Origin: Rothia nasimurium
Lineage (GTDB): Bacteria > Actinomycetota > Actinomycetes > Actinomycetales > Micrococcaceae
NCBI RefSeq assembly: GCF_928392795.1
Contig: NZ_CAKMTJ010000001.1
Coordinates: 372,001 to 436,000, forward strand
Length of the DNA: 64,000 bases
Reading direction: 5' to 3'
A program made the translations under genes and the position numbers. Below, piece after piece: positions 44,480 to 52,351 of this stretch. Numbering within the stretch: position 1 is the stretch's first letter; every line of letters begins with the position of its first letter. The notes below the pieces were generated by a model that saw only the letters and a list, made by a program, of their open reading frames with translations, had not been told where the DNA came from and searched no databases.

Positions 44480-45838
44480 CTACTTGCCGGTGTAGCCTTC
44501 GTCAGCTATGTCTGCCGGGAACTTGGGGCGGTAGCCGGGGAACCAGCCAATAGCCGCAAGAAGAAGCAGAGCGCCGGCCACGATAAAGGCGGGGAAGAAG
44601 CCCCAGGCGTCGATAATAAAGCCAGCTACGAGCGGGCCGACGATCAGGCCGATGTCTGAGACCATCTGGTAGTAGGCCAGGGGCTGACCGCCTGAGCGCT
44701 TGTTGCCCACAATATCTGATACAGCAGCCTGCAGGGAGGGGCCGAGCAGGGCCGAAGCAATGCCCAGAAGTACAGCTGCCCCCACAAAGACAACCGGGTT
44801 GGTAATCAGGCCAAAGACGATGGTGACGATACCTGCCAGAATCAGCCCGGAAAAGACCATGGGGCGGCGGCCAATCTTATCGCCCATCTTGCCCGAGTAA
44901 ATCTGGATTAGGGCGTTACCGGCTGCGTAGGTGGCCAGGGTGAAACCTGCCAGCTTGGCTCCGGCAACGGCGGCGTCGTAGCCGGCTTCACCGGCGTGTA
45001 GGTTAGCTAGGAGGGCTACGGCGGCGAGGGGAACTACGGTGGACTGTAGGCCGAAGACGCTCCACCCTACCGCCAGGTTGGTCACGAGGGCTGCCTTAAA
45101 GTTGGTGAACTTCAGGGCGTCGGCCAGCTTGAGTTCGGGCTTGGGTACGGCGATACCCTGGGTGTTGAGGTTGACCTCTTGCGGCTCGTCCTTGAGCTGG
45201 GTGAGCACTACCAGGGCAGCGCACAGGAGCATTGCCGCATAGACAAAGAAGGGTGCCCGCATACCCAGGGACGAGGCCGCTGCTCCCAGCACGGGCCCCA
45301 AAATATTGCCCAGCAAAAATGAAGTGGCAAAGTAGCCCGATACCTTACCCCGAATAGTGGGGGGAGAGTTGCGCACCAGAATACCCATGGCCGCTACGGT
45401 AAACATGACCGAACCGGTTCCGCCTACAATTCGGGAGGCAATCAGCATGGGGTAATTGACTGAAAGCCCGGCTCCGATGGAACCCAGCCCCACAATAATG
45501 AGGCCCGCCGAGTAGATACGGCGCTCGCCGAAGCGGGAAATGAGGCGCCCGGACGCCGGTGCGAAAGCCAGGCGCGAGAGGGCAAAGGCTGAGACAACGA
45601 AGGTCGCTGCCATGGCTCCCACATCGAAGCTGCGGGCAAAGCCGGGGAGCACGGGGGCGACCAGGCCGTAGCCGAGGGCAATGAGGAATGAGGCGGCAAT
45701 CAGGACTTTAATTTGGGTCGGCACCTTGACGGTTTCGGTGGCGCGGGGCTTTTGGTTGCGGCTTTCCTGCCGTACGGATTCGGGGATGATGGGGATAGCC
45801 CCGGTGTCCATGGAGGGGGTGGGTATGTGGTTACTCAT
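44480..45838 (-). CDS. MFS transporter, probable drug or metabolite exporter
   Basis: The 452-residue protein has about twelve hydrophobic helices after a polar N-terminus of 40 residues. Family marks are the loop 2-3 motif ASGRLISRFGERRIY (the G-x3-D/E-R-x-G-R-R type) and, in the second half, YSGKMGDKIGRRPM. Helix five carries SFLLGNILGPVLGAAA, similar to the antiporter motif C of DHA exporters. So proton-driven efflux is likely; the substrate is unknown. It stands between smc and ftsY, outside the usual order, convergent with smc over six bases without a terminator. Confidence 0.82.
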   Translation of the reverse strand: MSNHIPTPSMDTGAIPIIPESVRQESRNQKPRATETVKVPTQIKVLIAASFLIALGYGLVAPVLPGFARSFDVGAMAATFVVSAFALSRLAFAPASGRLISRFGERRIYSAGLIIVGLGSIGAGLSVNYPMLIASRIVGGTGSVMFTVAAMGILVRNSPPTIRGKVSGYFATSFLLGNILGPVLGAAASSLGMRAPFFVYAAMLLCAALVVLTQLKDEPQEVNLNTQGIAVPKPELKLADALKFTNFKAALVTNLAVGWSVFGLQSTVVPLAAVALLANLHAGEAGYDAAVAGAKLAGFTLATYAAGNALIQIYSGKMGDKIGRRPMVFSGLILAGIVTIVFGLITNPVVFVGAAVLLGIASALLGPSLQAAVSDIVGNKRSGGQPLAYYQMVSDIGLIVGPLVAGFIIDAWGFFPAFIVAGALLLLAAIGWFPGYRPKFPADIADEGYTGK

Positions 45839-45981
45839 GTGCGTGTGTTGTGGTGCCTCTGTGCGGTATCTATCGTTCCGAAAAGTATCTTAGCTCACAA
45901 TGCCTGCTGTTGTGGGGTGGCGCTGTGCAGAAGTGCATTCTACTCCCATCATCGGGGCTGTATGGAGCGTGGAGAATATGG

Positions 45982-45987
45982 CAAGCT
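45982..45987 (+). promoter_or_regulatory. ftsY -10, leaderless type
   Basis: CAAGCT is six bases before GTG 45994; a weak -10, but with the same spacing as other genes here. Confidence 0.35.
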
Positions 45988-45993
45988 AGAAGG

Positions 45994-47097
45994 GTGAATG
46001 ATTCTCTAACTCTCATTGTGTACATACTTCTGGGTGTGCTGATTTTAGGCGGCGTGCTCGCAGTTCTGTTGCGCGGCCCTAAGGCCCCTCAGGGCGGCTA
46101 CGAGGGCACTCGCGATTCTGATGACCTACCATCAGATAGCGCTGACGGCCCGGTTACCACGATCGAGCGTCCGGCGTCCGCTCAAGGCCGTCTGGTGCGT
46201 CTGCGCGCCCGACTCTCCCGCTCTAACAACCTGTTGGGCAAGGGCCTGCTGGCCCTGCTGTCCCGCGACAAGATTGACCAGGACGTCTGGGATGAGGTCG
46301 AGGAGACCCTGCTCCTGGCAGACCTGGGTGCTGAGCCCTCAGCCCGCCTGGTGGAGGCCCTGCAGCAGCGTGTGCGCGTGGAGGGCACTGAGAATCCCGC
46401 CCACGTCAAGCAGATGCTGCGTGAGGAGCTTCTTTCAATCGTGGGTGAAGATACAGACCGCTCCCTGGCGCTAGACGGTACCGACGGCAACCCCGGCGTC
46501 GTACTGGTCGTCGGTGTAAACGGCGTGGGTAAGACCACTACCGTGGGCAAGCTGGCCCGCGTGATGGTTGCCGAAGAGAAGAACCTCCTGCTGGGTGCCG
46601 CCGACACCTTCCGCGCGGCAGCTGCCGACCAGCTCCAGACCTGGGGCGATCGCGTAGGGGTCGACACCGTCCGCTCCGATAAGGACGGCGCCGACCCGGC
46701 TTCCGTTGCCTTCGAAGCTATCCGCGAGGGCAAGGCCCGCGGCGTCGATACCGTCATGATTGACACCGCCGGACGCCTGCAAAACAAGGCCGGCCTGATG
46801 GACCAGCTGGGCAAAATCAAGCGCGTGGTCGAGAAAGAAGCCCCGGTCACCGAGGTGCTCCTGGTCATTGACGCCACCACCGGCCAGAACGGCATGATCC
46901 AGGCCAAGGTCTTCTCCGAGGTCGTTCAGATTACCGGTATCGTGCTGACCAAGCTTGACGGCTCAGCCAAGGGCGGCATCGTGGTCGCTATCCAGGAAGA
47001 GCTGGGTGTACCCGTCAAGCTCATCGGCCTGGGCGAAGGCCCCGACGACCTGGCACCCTTCGAGCCCGGTGCCTTCGTTGACGCCCTCCTCGACTAA
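45994..47097 (+). CDS. ftsY: Signal recognition particle receptor FtsY
   Basis: FtsY docks SRP-ribosome complexes at the membrane; its partner Ffh is also in this window. From GTG 45994 the 367 residues begin with a membrane helix (LTLIVYILLGVLILGGVLAVLL, about 5-26), which replaces the long acidic A domain of E. coli and is usual for actinobacteria. An N domain follows, then the G domain with GVNGVGKTTTVGKLA, DTFRAAAADQLQTW, DTAGRLQNK and TKLDGSAKGG. The open frame extends upstream to 45850, but that part does not look coding. A strong terminator follows. Confidence 0.95.
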   Translation: MNDSLTLIVYILLGVLILGGVLAVLLRGPKAPQGGYEGTRDSDDLPSDSADGPVTTIERPASAQGRLVRLRARLSRSNNLLGKGLLALLSRDKIDQDVWDEVEETLLLADLGAEPSARLVEALQQRVRVEGTENPAHVKQMLREELLSIVGEDTDRSLALDGTDGNPGVVLVVGVNGVGKTTTVGKLARVMVAEEKNLLLGAADTFRAAAADQLQTWGDRVGVDTVRSDKDGADPASVAFEAIREGKARGVDTVMIDTAGRLQNKAGLMDQLGKIKRVVEKEAPVTEVLLVIDATTGQNGMIQAKVFSEVVQITGIVLTKLDGSAKGGIVVAIQEELGVPVKLIGLGEGPDDLAPFEPGAFVDALLD

Positions 47098-47122
47098 AGC
47101 GCAACCTGAGTTCATCGAGGAG

Positions 47123-47158
47123 CCGGGGGAACTGTTTGAAACAGTTCCCCCGGTTTTT
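47123..47158 (+). terminator. ftsY terminator
   Basis: CCGGGGGAACTGTTT pairs with AAACAGTTCCCCCGG, followed by TTTTT. Confidence 0.95.
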
Positions 47159-47178
47159 CATGCCCGCCTAGAGCGCCG

Positions 47179-47267
47179 GTAACCTGCCCGTTACTGCCCG
47201 AAACACTCCCGTAACCCCTGTTTTCATGCCCGCAACACGGGGAGGGCACCTGTAACCAGGGCGAAAC
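47179..47267 (+). promoter_or_regulatory. GlnR-type boxes upstream of amtB
   Basis: GTAAC (47179), GTTAC (47190), GAAAC (47200) and GTAAC (47211) lie at 10-11-bp steps. A further full site, GTAAC-N6-GAAAC at 47252-47267, fits the GTnAC-n6-GnAAC consensus of GlnR exactly. The last site ends 115 bases before amtB. The rest of 47098-47381 has no gene; a TATACG at 47355-47360 could be the -10. Confidence 0.7.
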
Positions 47268-47381
47268 TCCACGCGCAAGCAGCCGAAACACGCGCAGAGA
47301 ACAATAGAACCTGTCAACACACCAAGAGCCGGTCTACCGGCACACAGGTTTTCTATACGGGTTTTGAAAGGGGTAACAGGC

Positions 47382-48638
47382 ATGGAACTCACCGCCAGTG
47401 ATGTTTGGACCGTGGTCGCCGCGGCACTTGTTCTGTTCATGACACCGGGTCTCGCTCTCTTCTACAGCGGTATGACGCGAGCCAAGTCAGCACTCAACAT
47501 GATGATGATGTCGGTCATCTCAATGGGACTTGTCGGCGTGTGCTGGGTGCTCTGGGGCTACAGCATGAGCGGGGGAGATGCCCTCATCCACGACATCGTC
47601 GGCTCACCCTTCAACGATTTTGGCCTATCAGCTACGCTTGCGGACGGCGGCACCAACCTCCTCTCGGTAGCCTTCAGCTCCACTTTCGCTATCATCGCGG
47701 TGGCTATCATCTCAGGGTCTATCGCAGACCGCGCCCGCTTCGGGGCCTGGTGCATCTTTGTGCCCCTCTGGCTCACCCTGGTCTACTGCCCGCTGGCCTT
47801 TATGGTCTGGGGTGGCGGTCTCTTCGGCGAAGAAGGCTTCATCGGGGCTATGTTCGGCGAAGCGATTGACTTCGCAGGTGGCTTGGTTATCCACATCAAC
47901 GCCGGCGTCGCCGGTCTCATCCTGGCCCTGGTATTGGGCGCTCGCAAGGGCTTTGGGGAAGACCCCAACCAGCGCCCCCACTCCCTGCCCCTGGTCATGC
48001 TCGGCGCAGCTATCCTCTGGTTCGGCTGGTTCGGTTTCAACGTGGGGGCTGCTGCGGACGGCGCCCAGGCAGGTCTGATCTGGGTCAACACCCTTGCTGC
48101 CCCGGCAGCTGCCATGCTCGGCTGGGCCCTACTTGAACGGGTTCGCGATGGCCACGTGACCTCCCTGGGTGCGGCGTCCGGCCTGGTCTCGGGGCTGGTC
48201 GCTATCACCCCGGCCTGCGCAAACGTCGATCCGGTCGGAGCTCTGGCCCTGGGCTTTATCTCGGGTATCGCCTCAGGCTGGGCCGTGGGCCTCAAGTACC
48301 GATTGGGCTACGACGATTCCTTGGACGTTGTGGGTGTACACCTGGTTTCCGGTCTCATCGGCACTTTGGCTCTGGGTTTTATTGCAACCCCGGCTACCGG
48401 AACTGCAGGTCTCTTCTACGGTGGCGGTCTAGGCCTGCTGGTCACCCAGACCGTTGCAACCCTAATTTCTATGGCCTACTGCGCGGTTGTGACCCTGCTG
48501 ATTGTGATCCCGATTCACCGCACCATGGGTTTCCGGGTCAGCGAGAAGCAGGAGGTCCAGGGGATCGACTTGGCCCAGCACGCTGAAACCGCCTACGCCA
48601 TGTCGAGCGGCACCTCCGGTGCCTTCGCTAAAAACTAG
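47382..48638 (+). CDS. amtB: Ammonium transporter
   Basis: AmtB conducts ammonium/ammonia through the membrane when nitrogen is short. The 418-residue protein has eleven hydrophobic helices and begins with ASDVWTVVAAALVLFMTPGLALFYSGM. The conserved twin histidines should lie in GGLVIHINAGVAG (first) and VVGVHLVSGLIGTL (second). GGAGLFYGGG-like and GWFGFNVGAA segments are also typical. ATG 47382 is set by GAAAGGGG upstream; TTG 47364 is less likely. It is operonic with glnK after 14 bases and probably activated by GlnR. Confidence 0.95.
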   Translation: MELTASDVWTVVAAALVLFMTPGLALFYSGMTRAKSALNMMMMSVISMGLVGVCWVLWGYSMSGGDALIHDIVGSPFNDFGLSATLADGGTNLLSVAFSSTFAIIAVAIISGSIADRARFGAWCIFVPLWLTLVYCPLAFMVWGGGLFGEEGFIGAMFGEAIDFAGGLVIHINAGVAGLILALVLGARKGFGEDPNQRPHSLPLVMLGAAILWFGWFGFNVGAAADGAQAGLIWVNTLAAPAAAMLGWALLERVRDGHVTSLGAASGLVSGLVAITPACANVDPVGALALGFISGIASGWAVGLKYRLGYDDSLDVVGVHLVSGLIGTLALGFIATPATGTAGLFYGGGLGLLVTQTVATLISMAYCAVVTLLIVIPIHRTMGFRVSEKQEVQGIDLAQHAETAYAMSSGTSGAFAKN

Positions 48639-48652
48639 AGGGAATTCACGCT

Positions 48653-48991
48653 ATGAAACTCATTACCGCTTTGATTCAGCCCGAAAAATTCGACGACATC
48701 CGCCAGGCCCTCGAAAACTTTGGGGTCGACGGGATGACGGTGTCAGAAGCCCAGGGCTACGGACGCCAGCACGGGCACGTAGAGGTCTACCGCGGCAAGG
48801 AATACGATATTCGTCTGATTCCTAAGGTTCGCCTGGAAATCCTGGCGGACGCTGACCGGGCCGAGGACATCATCGACCTCATTATCGCCACCGCCAATAC
48901 CGGTAGCGCCGGGGACGGCAAAATCTGGGTGAGCAGCGTGGACGAGGTAGTTCGAGTCCGCACCGGAGAACGCGGCGTCTCCGCCATCTAA
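48653..48991 (+). CDS. glnK: PII nitrogen regulatory protein
   Basis: PII proteins sense 2-oxoglutarate, ATP and ADP and block AmtB when nitrogen is ample. The 112-residue protein has KLITALIQPEKFDDIRQAL at the N-terminus. The T-loop GHVEVYRGKEYDIRLIPK has Tyr51, the site that actinobacteria adenylylate. The C-terminal signature TGSAGDGKIWVSSVDEVVRVRTGE is also complete. In many actinobacteria glnD, which modifies Tyr51, follows directly; it does not here. A terminator follows. Confidence 0.95.
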   Translation: MKLITALIQPEKFDDIRQALENFGVDGMTVSEAQGYGRQHGHVEVYRGKEYDIRLIPKVRLEILADADRAEDIIDLIIATANTGSAGDGKIWVSSVDEVVRVRTGERGVSAI

Positions 48992-49013
48992 ACACAAGCG
49001 ACATACAAATTTA

Positions 49014-49052
49014 GGGCAGATCCACGGTTTCGTGGGTCTGCCCTTACTTTTT
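49014..49052 (+). terminator. glnK terminator
   Basis: GGGCAGATCCACG (49014-49026) pairs with CGTGGGTCTGCCC (49031-49043), with TTACTTTTT after it. Confidence 0.9.
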
Positions 49053-49121
49053 GCAGTCTGGGTAGGAGAGCTGGCAGGGAGGTGCGGACGTGGGTCAGGG
49101 CGGCGGCGGGGGAGCGCCGGG

Positions 49122-49127
49122 TAGACT
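49122..49127 (+). promoter_or_regulatory. -10 of the exonuclease III gene, leaderless type
   Basis: TAGACT is seven bases before ATG 49135. The GGGGG in between is probably not a ribosome site. Confidence 0.45.
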
Positions 49128-49134
49128 AGGGGGC

Positions 49135-49965
49135 ATGAAACTTGTCTCCTGGAATGTTGATTCACTCAATGCTGCACTCACCAGTGAGTCGGCCCGTGCC
49201 CTGCTCTCCCGCGATGTCTTTGCCTCCATCGCCCTGCTGAAACCCGACGTCCTTGCCCTCCAAGAAACCAAGCTTTCAGCCAAGGGACCCACCAAGAAAC
49301 ATCTCGAAGCCCTGCATGCCTACTTCCCCGACTACAAGATCGCCTGGGTGTCTTCCGACGAACCCGCCCGCAAGGGCTATGCGGGCACCATGTTCCTCTA
49401 CAAGCAGGAGCTAGAGCCCACCGTCACCTACCCCCGCCTCTCTGCCCCCACCACCATGGATGCAGAAGGACGCATGATCACCCTGGAATTTGAGGACTTC
49501 TACGTCACCCAGGTCTACACCCCCAACGCTTCAGACGGGCTGCGTCGCCTGCCTGACCGCCAAGTCTGGGACCGCCTCTACGCCGATTATCTTGCCGGTC
49601 TGGACGCCTCCAAGCCCGTGCTTGCAACCGGCGACTTCAACGTTGCCCACACCGAAATTGACCTGGCCAACCCCAAGGCTAACCGCCGCTCACCCGGCTT
49701 CACCGACGAAGAACGCGAGGGCTTTACCCACATTCTGTCTAGAGGGTTTACCGACACCTTCCGCCACCTGCACGGGGACGTCACCGGCGCCTACACCTGG
49801 TGGGCCCAGCGGTCCCGTACCTCCAAGATCAACAACACCGGCTGGCGCATCGACTACTGGCTGGTTTCCAACCGCCTTGCAGAAAAGGTGCGAGCCTCAG
49901 AGATGATTGACTCAGGCCCGCGCCAGGATCACACTCCGATTCTCCTCGATATCGACCTGGGCTAG
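49135..49965 (+). CDS. xth: Exodeoxyribonuclease III / AP endonuclease
   Basis: The enzyme cuts DNA 5' of abasic sites in base-excision repair, complementing MutM in this window. From ATG 49135 it has 276 residues: KLVSWNVDSLNAAL at the N-terminus, the Mg2+ ligand Glu in VLALQETKL, YTPNASDGLRRL, the catalytic GDFNVAHTEIDLANP and the C-terminal RIDYWLVSN and QDHTPILLDI. It resembles the ExoA type of Gram-positive bacteria. It lies after glnK where glnD is often found in relatives. Confidence 0.92.
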   Translation: MKLVSWNVDSLNAALTSESARALLSRDVFASIALLKPDVLALQETKLSAKGPTKKHLEALHAYFPDYKIAWVSSDEPARKGYAGTMFLYKQELEPTVTYPRLSAPTTMDAEGRMITLEFEDFYVTQVYTPNASDGLRRLPDRQVWDRLYADYLAGLDASKPVLATGDFNVAHTEIDLANPKANRRSPGFTDEEREGFTHILSRGFTDTFRHLHGDVTGAYTWWAQRSRTSKINNTGWRIDYWLVSNRLAEKVRASEMIDSGPRQDHTPILLDIDLG

Positions 49966-49989
49966 GTAAAACCTAATCTAATCGGTTAG

Positions 49990-50030
49990 AAGCCCGAGGG
50001 CCCCTGTACCGCCAGGGGCCCTCGGGCTTT
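49990..50030 (+). terminator. xth terminator
   Basis: AAGCCCGAGGGCCCCTG pairs with CAGGGGCCCTCGGGCTT around TACCGC; strong stem, short T run. Confidence 0.93.
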
Positions 50031-50269
50031 GCTGTGTCCGGGTGATGGGGGCAGGACGGTCGTTCAACAAGGGTGAACTGATATGTGAGAAAAACCGGGG
50101 TAAATGTTTAATGTTTTTAAAGTTTTAGAGCGGTAGAAACTGCAGAATCAGGCTTAAGCGGGGGAGCGGCGAAGGCTGCGCCCGTGTATTCTCGGGCTTT
50201 TTAATGCGTGGATTATTTCGGCTACGTTTCGCCGACTCTTTGCTGCGGACGAGCGGTGTGTTGCCCAAC
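50031..50269 (+). other. Long non-coding leader-like region before the opp operon
   Basis: There is no gene I would support. An AT-rich part (50080-50130) is followed by GC-rich segments. GCCCG-TGTATTCT-CGGGC with a following TTTTTAA (about 50180-50205) looks like a terminator, which would stop any transcript begun upstream. No known riboswitch could be confirmed by eye. Confidence 0.4.
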
Positions 50270-50298
50270 TTGATGTGACGGGTGCGACTAAATATACT
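50270..50298 (+). promoter_or_regulatory. Promoter of the opp operon
   Basis: TTGATG (50270-50275), a 17-bp spacer and TATACT (50293-50298), close to the sigma-A consensus. The leader to oppB is about 90 bases. Confidence 0.8.
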
Positions 50299-50393
50299 CA
50301 ACTCAACACGTCAGTATATGTTGGGCATCACAAGCCTGGCAGTATCTGTAAAGGCTCACACACAATGTTCGTTACCCAGAAAGAGTTCGCCTC

Positions 50394-51380
50394 ATGATTA
50401 AGTATCTGCTGAGGCGAGCAGCTACCTACGCCGTCATGATCTTCTTAACGACGACCGGTGGCTACTTCCTCGCCGTTACCTCGCTGAACCCCGCCCTGCT
50501 TGAACAGGAACGCATTCCCCGCCCCTCACCGGAGCAGGTTCAGCGCAACTTCGCTGCCCTGAACCTCGACCCCACCATGAGTGCCTGGGACCGCTACGTC
50601 CAGTGGCTGACCAACGTTGTTCTGCACTGGGACTGGGGCCGCAGCCCCAACGGCGCCTACATCAACGCTGAATTCGGTCAGCGCGTGTGGGTATCAACCC
50701 GCCTCTACCTGGTGGCCGTGATTCTCTCCCTCATCATCGGTGTAGCCCTGGGCGTTTACTCAGCAGCTCGTCAGTACAAGTTCTCTGACCGTGTGATTAC
50801 CGGCTACTCCTACCTGGTCTACATCCTGCCCGCCCCCATTGCCTACTTCCTGGTCCAGCTGGGAGCTGTAGCTATCAACAGTGCAGCGGGGGAGCGTATC
50901 TTCTTCGTAACCGGTATTTCCTCGCCAGGCCTCACCCCGGGTAGCTTCGAATACTGGGTAGACTTGGCAGCCCACTACATCGTGCCGACCTTCTGTATCA
51001 CGATTATGAGCTGGGGCGGCTACCAGATTTCCCAGCGCCAGTACCTGCTCGACAGCGTCAACGCCGACTTTGTGCGCACCGCTCGCGCTAAGGGCCTCAC
51101 CCGCAACCAGGCCATCCGCCGCCACGCCCTGCGAGTCTCCTTCATCCCGGTAGCCCAGTCCATCGCCTTTACCGTTCCCTCCATCTTCACCGGCGGCTTC
51201 TTCGCCGAGGCCATCTTCGCCTGGCCCGGTATTGGTCTCTGGTCAATCCAGGCAATCGGTGCCCAGGACGTCAACGCGGCAGTAGCAACCCTGGCCTACG
51301 GCTCCTTCATCTTCGCAGTTGGCGCCATCATCGCTGATATCGCCACCACCATCGTCGATCCCCGAGTGAGGATCTCATGA
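50394..51380 (+). CDS. oppB: Peptide ABC transporter permease, OppB type
   Basis: This is the first membrane subunit of a peptide/nickel-type ABC importer. The 328-residue protein starts with the typical MIKYLLRRAATYAVMIFLTT helix, has a large extracytoplasmic loop after it and five further helices. The cytoplasmic coupling (EAA) loop is FVRTARAKGLTRNQAIRRHALR. Its stop overlaps the start of the next permease (ATGA), so the two are translationally coupled. The exact substrate (peptide or other) is inferred only from family and the binding proteins. Confidence 0.9.
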   Translation: MIKYLLRRAATYAVMIFLTTTGGYFLAVTSLNPALLEQERIPRPSPEQVQRNFAALNLDPTMSAWDRYVQWLTNVVLHWDWGRSPNGAYINAEFGQRVWVSTRLYLVAVILSLIIGVALGVYSAARQYKFSDRVITGYSYLVYILPAPIAYFLVQLGAVAINSAAGERIFFVTGISSPGLTPGSFEYWVDLAAHYIVPTFCITIMSWGGYQISQRQYLLDSVNADFVRTARAKGLTRNQAIRRHALRVSFIPVAQSIAFTVPSIFTGGFFAEAIFAWPGIGLWSIQAIGAQDVNAAVATLAYGSFIFAVGAIIADIATTIVDPRVRIS

Positions 51381-52351
51381 GCAATTCACCTTCCATCGAC
51401 CACAACAACCTCACCGGTATTATCACGAGGGTCGATCAGACTAACGCTGACTTCGACATCATCAGCAAGAAGAAGATTATCTTCCGCCGCTTTATGCGTA
51501 ACAAGACCGCGGTCTTTGGCCTGGTCGTCCTGCTGCTGGTGATAGCTTTCGGTCTCTTTGGCGGCTTCCTCTCCAAGTGGGACACCACCACCATCGACCC
51601 CTTCTATATCTCCACCGGCCCCAGCGCCGAGCACTGGTTCGGCACTACCAGCGCAGGTACCGACCTCTACGCCCAGATGGTTGAAGCTGTCCGCACCTCG
51701 GTCTTCATCGGTCTGATCGTGGGCGGTGTCTCCGTCATCTTTGCAGCTATCTACGGCTGCGTCATGGCCTACTTCGGCGGCAAGATCGACAAGACCATGC
51801 TGTTCGTCCTTGAGACCCTGATTATGGCGCCCAGCCTGCTGGTTGTAGCGATTGTCATCAACGGTGCTGGCGGCCAGGCCATCCGCGATAACCTGCCCGG
51901 CTGGCTCATCCTGACCATCGTGCTCCTAATCTTCAGCTGGATGTACACCGCCCGTGTGATTCGAGCTATGGCCATGTCGCTCATCTCCCGCGACTACGTC
52001 AAAGCCGCCCGCTACATGGGTGTGCACCCCCTCAAGATTGTCTGGCGTCACCTGGTTCCCAACATCGGCTCCCTGATGGTGCTTGAATTCACCCGCGGCA
52101 TCACCGCAGCAATTCTGGCTGAGGTGTCTTACACCTTCATCGGTATTGGCGTGAAATACCCCAACTTCTCACTGGGGTCACTCATCGCCCAGGCCTCAAG
52201 CCAGATCAACACCCTGCCCTGGATGTTCTGGATTCCGCTGCTGTTCTTCTTCCTGCTGGTTGGCCCCCTGGCCCTGATGAATGACGGCTTGCGCGACGCC
52301 TTCGATCCCACCTCCCTGTCCGTTGGCAAAGTTAAGAAAAAGAAGAAGTAA
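51377..52351 (+). CDS. oppC: Peptide ABC transporter permease, OppC type
   Basis: This is the second membrane subunit, 324 residues. It has the long cytoplasmic N-terminus of OppC proteins (about 45 residues, ending KKKIIFRRFMRNKTAVFGLVVLLL), a GTSSAGTDL-like loop (FGTTSAGTDLYAQM), five further helices and the coupling loop YVKAARYMGVHPLKIVWRHLVPN. The tail is very basic (GKVKKKKK). The stop codon directly touches the start of the ATPase gene. Confidence 0.9.
   Translation: MSNSPSIDHNNLTGIITRVDQTNADFDIISKKKIIFRRFMRNKTAVFGLVVLLLVIAFGLFGGFLSKWDTTTIDPFYISTGPSAEHWFGTTSAGTDLYAQMVEAVRTSVFIGLIVGGVSVIFAAIYGCVMAYFGGKIDKTMLFVLETLIMAPSLLVVAIVINGAGGQAIRDNLPGWLILTIVLLIFSWMYTARVIRAMAMSLISRDYVKAARYMGVHPLKIVWRHLVPNIGSLMVLEFTRGITAAILAEVSYTFIGIGVKYPNFSLGSLIAQASSQINTLPWMFWIPLLFFFLLVGPLALMNDGLRDAFDPTSLSVGKVKKKKK

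Noticed and set aside
45850..45993. N-terminal extension of FtsY
   Set aside because: The added 48 residues look non-coding and precede the expected membrane helix; GTG 45994 fits the family.
50150..50230. Possible c-di-AMP (ydaO-type) riboswitch because of AGCGGGGGAGC
   Set aside because: The other conserved parts, such as the GGGGTGAA segment in the right order, are missing, and a promoter lies downstream of it at 50270.
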